This document shows positions 8,243 to 11,214 of a stretch of DNA of 11,214 bases, piece after piece. Positions within the stretch are counted from its first letter, which is position 1. Each line of letters starts with the position of its first letter. The notes beneath the pieces are model-generated. The model worked only from the letters and a program-made list of their open reading frames with translations. It had not been told where the DNA came from and made no database searches. Where the stretch lies: assembly GCA_029747585.1 (NCBI GenBank), contig JAPEVF010001308.1, forward strand, positions 1 through 11,214, in the 5' to 3' direction. Made by a program: the position numbers and the translations under genes. The DNA is from Pleurotus djamor (Eukaryota; Basidiomycota; Agaricomycetes; Agaricales; Pleurotaceae).

Positions 8243-10615
8243 CTATATCCGTTGACTGTAGACCTTCAACCACGCGTCTCCCATATCCTTCTTCAGAGCC
8301 TCAATACGCTTCCTGTAGGCATCAGCGTCGTAGCGGATTTGCTCAGCGTTCTGCTCTTCAGTTTGTGTAGGATGTATTGGTCCAGGCTCGTAGACAGAGG
8401 CACTAACCCGCGCTCTGCGCAAGGAAGAACGACTCGCCATTGTGGCTGAAGGCACTGGATTACGTCGAAATGAAGGCGGAGACATCGATGTCGATACATC
8501 CAACGTGTCCATTGTACGTGGAGTGTCATTGGATGCATCATTCATATCAAAGGAATGGGGGACATATTCGGTCTGATAACGGCTGTGTCGTGGTCGACCC
8601 AATCCATTCGACCGAGTTGGTAGTGTGGGCTCTTTCCGAGGCGGGGAAATAGGTTCTGCTTCTGGCGAGGCAGACAATGGCGCCTGAGCAGGAGATGTCG
8701 ATAGAGTTGACCGGAGTTCAGCGCCCTTAGAGGACGCAGGCGAAGAAGGTATGTCGCGAGCAGAGGAAGGTGCCTGGAGTAAATCTTTCACATTTGGTTG
8801 TGCTCCATGCTCGCGTAATCTGACACCCGTGCCATATTTTACAGACAGCTCGGAGCGCATTCGAGAATGCGAAGGACTGCGCGAAGAGGCAGCTGCATCA
8901 CTCCCATCACCGTCAAGGTCAACGATCCTTTTTACTTTCTTTTTACGCGATCGTCCATGCACACCAACAGCACTGACGGGGGCAAGGTGCGGTGAAGCGT
9001 GCTTTGAGGTTGAGGGCGTACTCTTGGAGCTGGATTGTTTGGCGTCGGACGATGGAACTTCGTGTTCGTGACTATGGGGCACAGAAACAACGGGAGGAGC
9101 TGAAGCAGGAGCTGAGCGAGAAGACGTCATTTGTGCAGCAGGAAGTGAGGTCAAGTGACGCTTCTCATAGAACCCTGGTGGGGTGCCATCGAGAAGAATC
9201 GTCTTGCCTTCCTTCCAGAAATAGTCGAAACACTTGACCCTGTAATTCTCGTCAATCTCGACGAAGGGATTTCCCTCTATACAGACGTCGGCAATGTTTG
9301 GTAGGGTCGCCAAGCGACTGATTTCGTCCGTGTCGTCGATGAGATTGTGCCGAAGATCGACATGCTCAAGCGCGTGAAGACGCTCAAGCCCGCATATGGA
9401 TTCTAGCCGATTCTTGGAAAGGTTTATGCGTAGCACCTGTCCAAGTGTCGCGTAGATGCCGAGAACGGAGTCGATCATGTTGTCCGAGAGGTCAAGGAAA
9501 ACGAGATTATAGAGGGAATCCAGCCCTGACGGAACAGAAACAAAGAGATTGGATGATAGGTCGAGATGGGTGAGTGATGTGAGATATGGTATTGATTCAA
9601 AGGGAAAGTAAGTGAGCGCGTTATCAGCGACGGATAGATGCTTCAGGAAGGCCCACTTCAGCGACGAAAGTTTCACCGATGGAGGGGGAGAAGATGACGG
9701 GGGGACTTCGTCTGTGTCCAAATGAGCTAGTTCCCCATCTTCATCTTCTGGGACGGAGTCAGGAAGCCGTGTGGTATAGAGGGAAGGTTCTTTGTTAAGG
9801 CCACGAGGTATCCTTCGCCGTCGTTGTCGGCTGGCACTCCCTTGTCGCCTCGCTTGGTCGTCAATGACCGCTCCCACAAACACATCCGTCATGTCCTCGA
9901 CCCCGCTCTTCCTTATCTTCAAGCTTCTGAGACTTTCAGCCATACGATCCCATCCCAAGAGAATGCGTGGATCTATATCCACACACTCCAGGCTTTGTAG
10001 GTTTCGGAAGGAGTCCATCGGAATCGCGTTACGATTCGGGGGTTCGTTGGCGAGTTCTTGAATGAGTTTGTTTCCAGGAGCATTCACGCATAGAGCGGGA
10101 AGCTTGGTAAAGCTGCTGAAAAGGTACTTGAGCTCGGAGTCGATGGATGGAACCTCCGTCCGACCCCACCAGCCACCCCCTAGTGACAAGGATGACATGG
10201 CAGATAAAGAGGACCGGAATGAGGCCAGTGACATTGTATCTGAGACGTCCGATGTCGGTAAAACATTGATGTATGAGGTTGGTCGAGAAGGGTTTTCAAC
10301 CTCAACATCGAGAGTGCCGATATCAAGCCCTATGGCTTCTAGTCGCATCAGAATGTAGAATAGACGGTGTGTGTCGATGCTGAGTATGACAGGTTTAGGC
10401 GGAGGCGTAGCAGCTGGCGCAGAGGCAGCAAACCAGCCTAAGGGGTTGAGGTAGGAGCCAGCAGATGCATCGGCGGAGGTTGGTCGCTGTACGGAACGTC
10501 GACGGCGCACAAAGCCAGCCTCTGCGAGAGCCTTCTCATTTGTTCGTACGAAATTTGTTAGCCGTCTGATGTAGTCGTCGCCTGGCTCCTGTTGCATGGT
10601 GGCTGGAGGCAGCAT
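8243..10615 (-). CDS. Intronless leucine-rich-repeat protein resembling STK11IP (LKB1-interacting protein 1)
   Basis: A single open frame encodes 790 residues from the ATG at 10615 (MLPPATMQQEPGDDY). A second ATG at 10597 would give 784. The frame stays open farther upstream but only through non-ATG codons. The N-terminal part contains a predicted globular region with ILSIDTHRLFYILMRLEAIGL and a segment LECVDIDPRILLGWDRMAESL (about 200-230) like the conserved N-terminal domain of STK11IP-type proteins. About five LRRs follow at roughly 315-450 (LKHLSVADNAL, LTHLDLSSNLF, LVFLDLSDNMI, LRINLSKNRL, LEHVDLRHNLI), closed by an LRR-cap-like segment with IEGNPF and YRVKCFDYF. The C-terminal half is Ser/Pro-rich and disordered, with a basic patch RKKKVKR (about 555-562) that could be a nuclear localisation signal, and ends in a short helix ALKKDMGDAWLKVYSQRI. 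LRRs bind proteins, so a scaffold role is likely. Partner and process are unknown; kinase interaction is not shown. Confidence 0.85.
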   Translation of the reverse strand: MLPPATMQQEPGDDYIRRLTNFVRTNEKALAEAGFVRRRRSVQRPTSADASAGSYLNPLGWFAASAPAATPPPKPVILSIDTHRLFYILMRLEAIGLDIGTLDVEVENPSRPTSYINVLPTSDVSDTMSLASFRSSLSAMSSLSLGGGWWGRTEVPSIDSELKYLFSSFTKLPALCVNAPGNKLIQELANEPPNRNAIPMDSFRNLQSLECVDIDPRILLGWDRMAESLRSLKIRKSGVEDMTDVFVGAVIDDQARRQGSASRQRRRRIPRGLNKEPSLYTTRLPDSVPEDEDGELAHLDTDEVPPSSSPPPSVKLSSLKWAFLKHLSVADNALTYFPFESIPYLTSLTHLDLSSNLFVSVPSGLDSLYNLVFLDLSDNMIDSVLGIYATLGQVLRINLSKNRLESICGLERLHALEHVDLRHNLIDDTDEISRLATLPNIADVCIEGNPFVEIDENYRVKCFDYFWKEGKTILLDGTPPGFYEKRHLTSLPAAQMTSSRSAPASAPPVVSVPHSHEHEVPSSDAKQSSSKSTPSTSKHASPHLAPVSAVGVHGRSRKKKVKRIVDLDGDGSDAAASSRSPSHSRMRSELSVKYGTGVRLREHGAQPNVKDLLQAPSSARDIPSSPASSKGAELRSTLSTSPAQAPLSASPEAEPISPPRKEPTLPTRSNGLGRPRHSRYQTEYVPHSFDMNDASNDTPRTMDTLDVSTSMSPPSFRRNPVPSATMASRSSLRRARVSASVYEPGPIHPTQTEEQNAEQIRYDADAYRKRIEALKKDMGDAWLKVYSQRI

Positions 10616-10743
10616 GCAATCGGGCTGCACCACGAAAGGGTGTCCAGCAATTCCCACCCAAATATGGCAAACTCGATTGGAGGGACGCGCGTCAATCTCA
10701 CCAGATTCTCTCTTTCCTTCATCCACGACACTCACGACTCGCG
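10616..10743. promoter_or_regulatory. Compact bidirectional promoter between the LRR gene and RAD23
   Basis: Only 128 bp separate the two divergent start codons, so promoters and 5' UTRs must overlap. ATTGG at 10676-10680 is an inverted CCAAT box roughly midway. A pyrimidine tract (CCAGATTCTCTCTTTCCTTC, 10701-10720) precedes the RAD23 ATG, a layout common before fungal transcription starts. ACGCGCGT at about 10685-10692 resembles but does not equal an MCB element. Confidence 0.6.
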
Positions 10744-11214
10744 ATGAAGCTCACCGTGAAGGCGACCACAGGAAAGGTCTACTCGGTATGTTCTTGTCAT
10801 GTCGTCAATCATGCATTGTCTGATCATCGTCTAGATCGATGTCGAGCCCTCGGAAACGGTGGCAGCTTTGAAACAGAAGATAGAGAAAGGCCATGGCCAT
10901 GCCGCTAGCTCTCAGAAACTAATTTACTCTGGTAAGTTTCTAATATCATGCTCGTGCGTCTTCTCACCTTGATGCAGGTAAAATCCTCGCCGATGATAAG
11001 TCCATCGAATCGCTCGNAAATTTCTGATAAAGGTTTCTTGGTGTTGATGGTCTCAAAGGTGCGACTAGGAATTCGTAGGACATTACCTCTCCCCGCTAAT
11101 GCAACTGCAAATAGCCAAAGCCGACGCCCACACCAATGCCACCTTCCAGTGGCCCCAGTGCTTCCGCCGTCAATCCTCCTGCCGCAGTCCCAGTCCCCCC
11201 TGCACCTGTTGCCG
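10744..11214 (+). CDS. RAD23: Rad23, ubiquitin-like/UBA proteasome shuttle and nucleotide excision repair protein (5' part, runs off window)
   Basis: Rad23 carries ubiquitylated proteins to the proteasome and stabilises the Rad4/XPC damage-recognition factor. Visible exons are 10744-10785, 10835-10931, 10978-11058 and 11115 to the end, with introns 10786-10834, 10932-10977 and 11059-11114 (46-56 nt, GT-AG). The product begins MKLTVKATTGKVYSIDVEPS and continues through a complete N-terminal ubiquitin-like domain (about 1-73): TVAALKQKIE, GHAASQKLIYSGKILADDKSIESL, then, once the N at 11017 is dropped, EISDKGFLVLMVSK. The Pro/Ala-rich linker starting PKPTPTPMPPSSGPS is the beginning of the usual flexible region. 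The two UBA domains and the XPC-binding domain would lie beyond the window. The insertion of GHGHA after KQKIEK is a family trait (Rad23 UBLs carry extra residues here relative to ubiquitin). The ATG is the first in frame, 128 bp from the divergent LRR start. Confidence 0.93.
11017..11017. other. Ambiguous base N that breaks the RAD23 frame
   Basis: Reading through the N gives stop codons TGA and TAA almost at once. Removing it gives SLEISDKGFLVLMVSK, as expected for the last strand of the Rad23 ubiquitin-like domain, and restores exon phase at the next donor. It is therefore most likely a spurious extra base. Confidence 0.88.

Noticed and set aside
10616..10735. Upstream extension of the LRR protein to 10735
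   Set aside because: The frame begins with GTG, which is not a normal nuclear start codon, and would leave 8 bp to the RAD23 ATG. The residues before MLPPATMQQEP do not look conserved.

Overview
The window looks like nuclear DNA of a filamentous basidiomycete, probably an Agaricomycete. Genes are closely packed. They are cut by many introns, mostly 46-61 nt, with GTATGT/GTAAGT-like donors, and the encoded proteins resemble fungal families. I see no bacterial, phage, plasmid, transposon or CRISPR features. The genus assignment is left open.

There are six protein-coding genes. From the left: (1) the 3' part of a plus-strand Psr1/CTDSP-type HAD protein phosphatase (1-818). (2) A minus-strand gene of unknown function (about 4593-1409) for a large protein with N-terminal membrane segments, a long coiled coil, low-complexity regions and a PAM2-like motif. 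(3) A minus-strand PLP-dependent cysteine synthase of the Cys12/Mcy1 type with a presequence-like N-terminus (6505-5156, six exons). (4) A minus-strand ARF1-type small GTPase (7858-7004, six exons). (5) A minus-strand, intronless leucine-rich-repeat protein that resembles STK11IP (10615-8243). (6) The 5' part of plus-strand RAD23 (10744-end).

Genes 5, 4, 3 and 2 run in the same direction on the minus strand. Gene 1 converges on gene 2, and gene 6 diverges from gene 5 across 128 bp. The products belong to unrelated housekeeping pathways: stress or membrane phosphatase signalling, sulfur amino acid synthesis, vesicle traffic, LRR scaffolding and proteasome shuttling/DNA repair. I see no evidence of a functional cluster.

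Splicing of genes 1, 3, 4 and 6 could be reconstructed to the base within the window. Every exon sum is divisible by three once two ambiguous bases are treated as spurious insertions. These are N at 1906 and N at 11017, and each breaks a clearly continuous reading frame. The most interesting points are the PAM2-like motif in the membrane/coiled-coil protein, where the N falls inside the motif, a probable GC-AG intron in the cysteine synthase gene, and the compact head-to-head RAD23/LRR promoter. No novel multi-gene system is evident.
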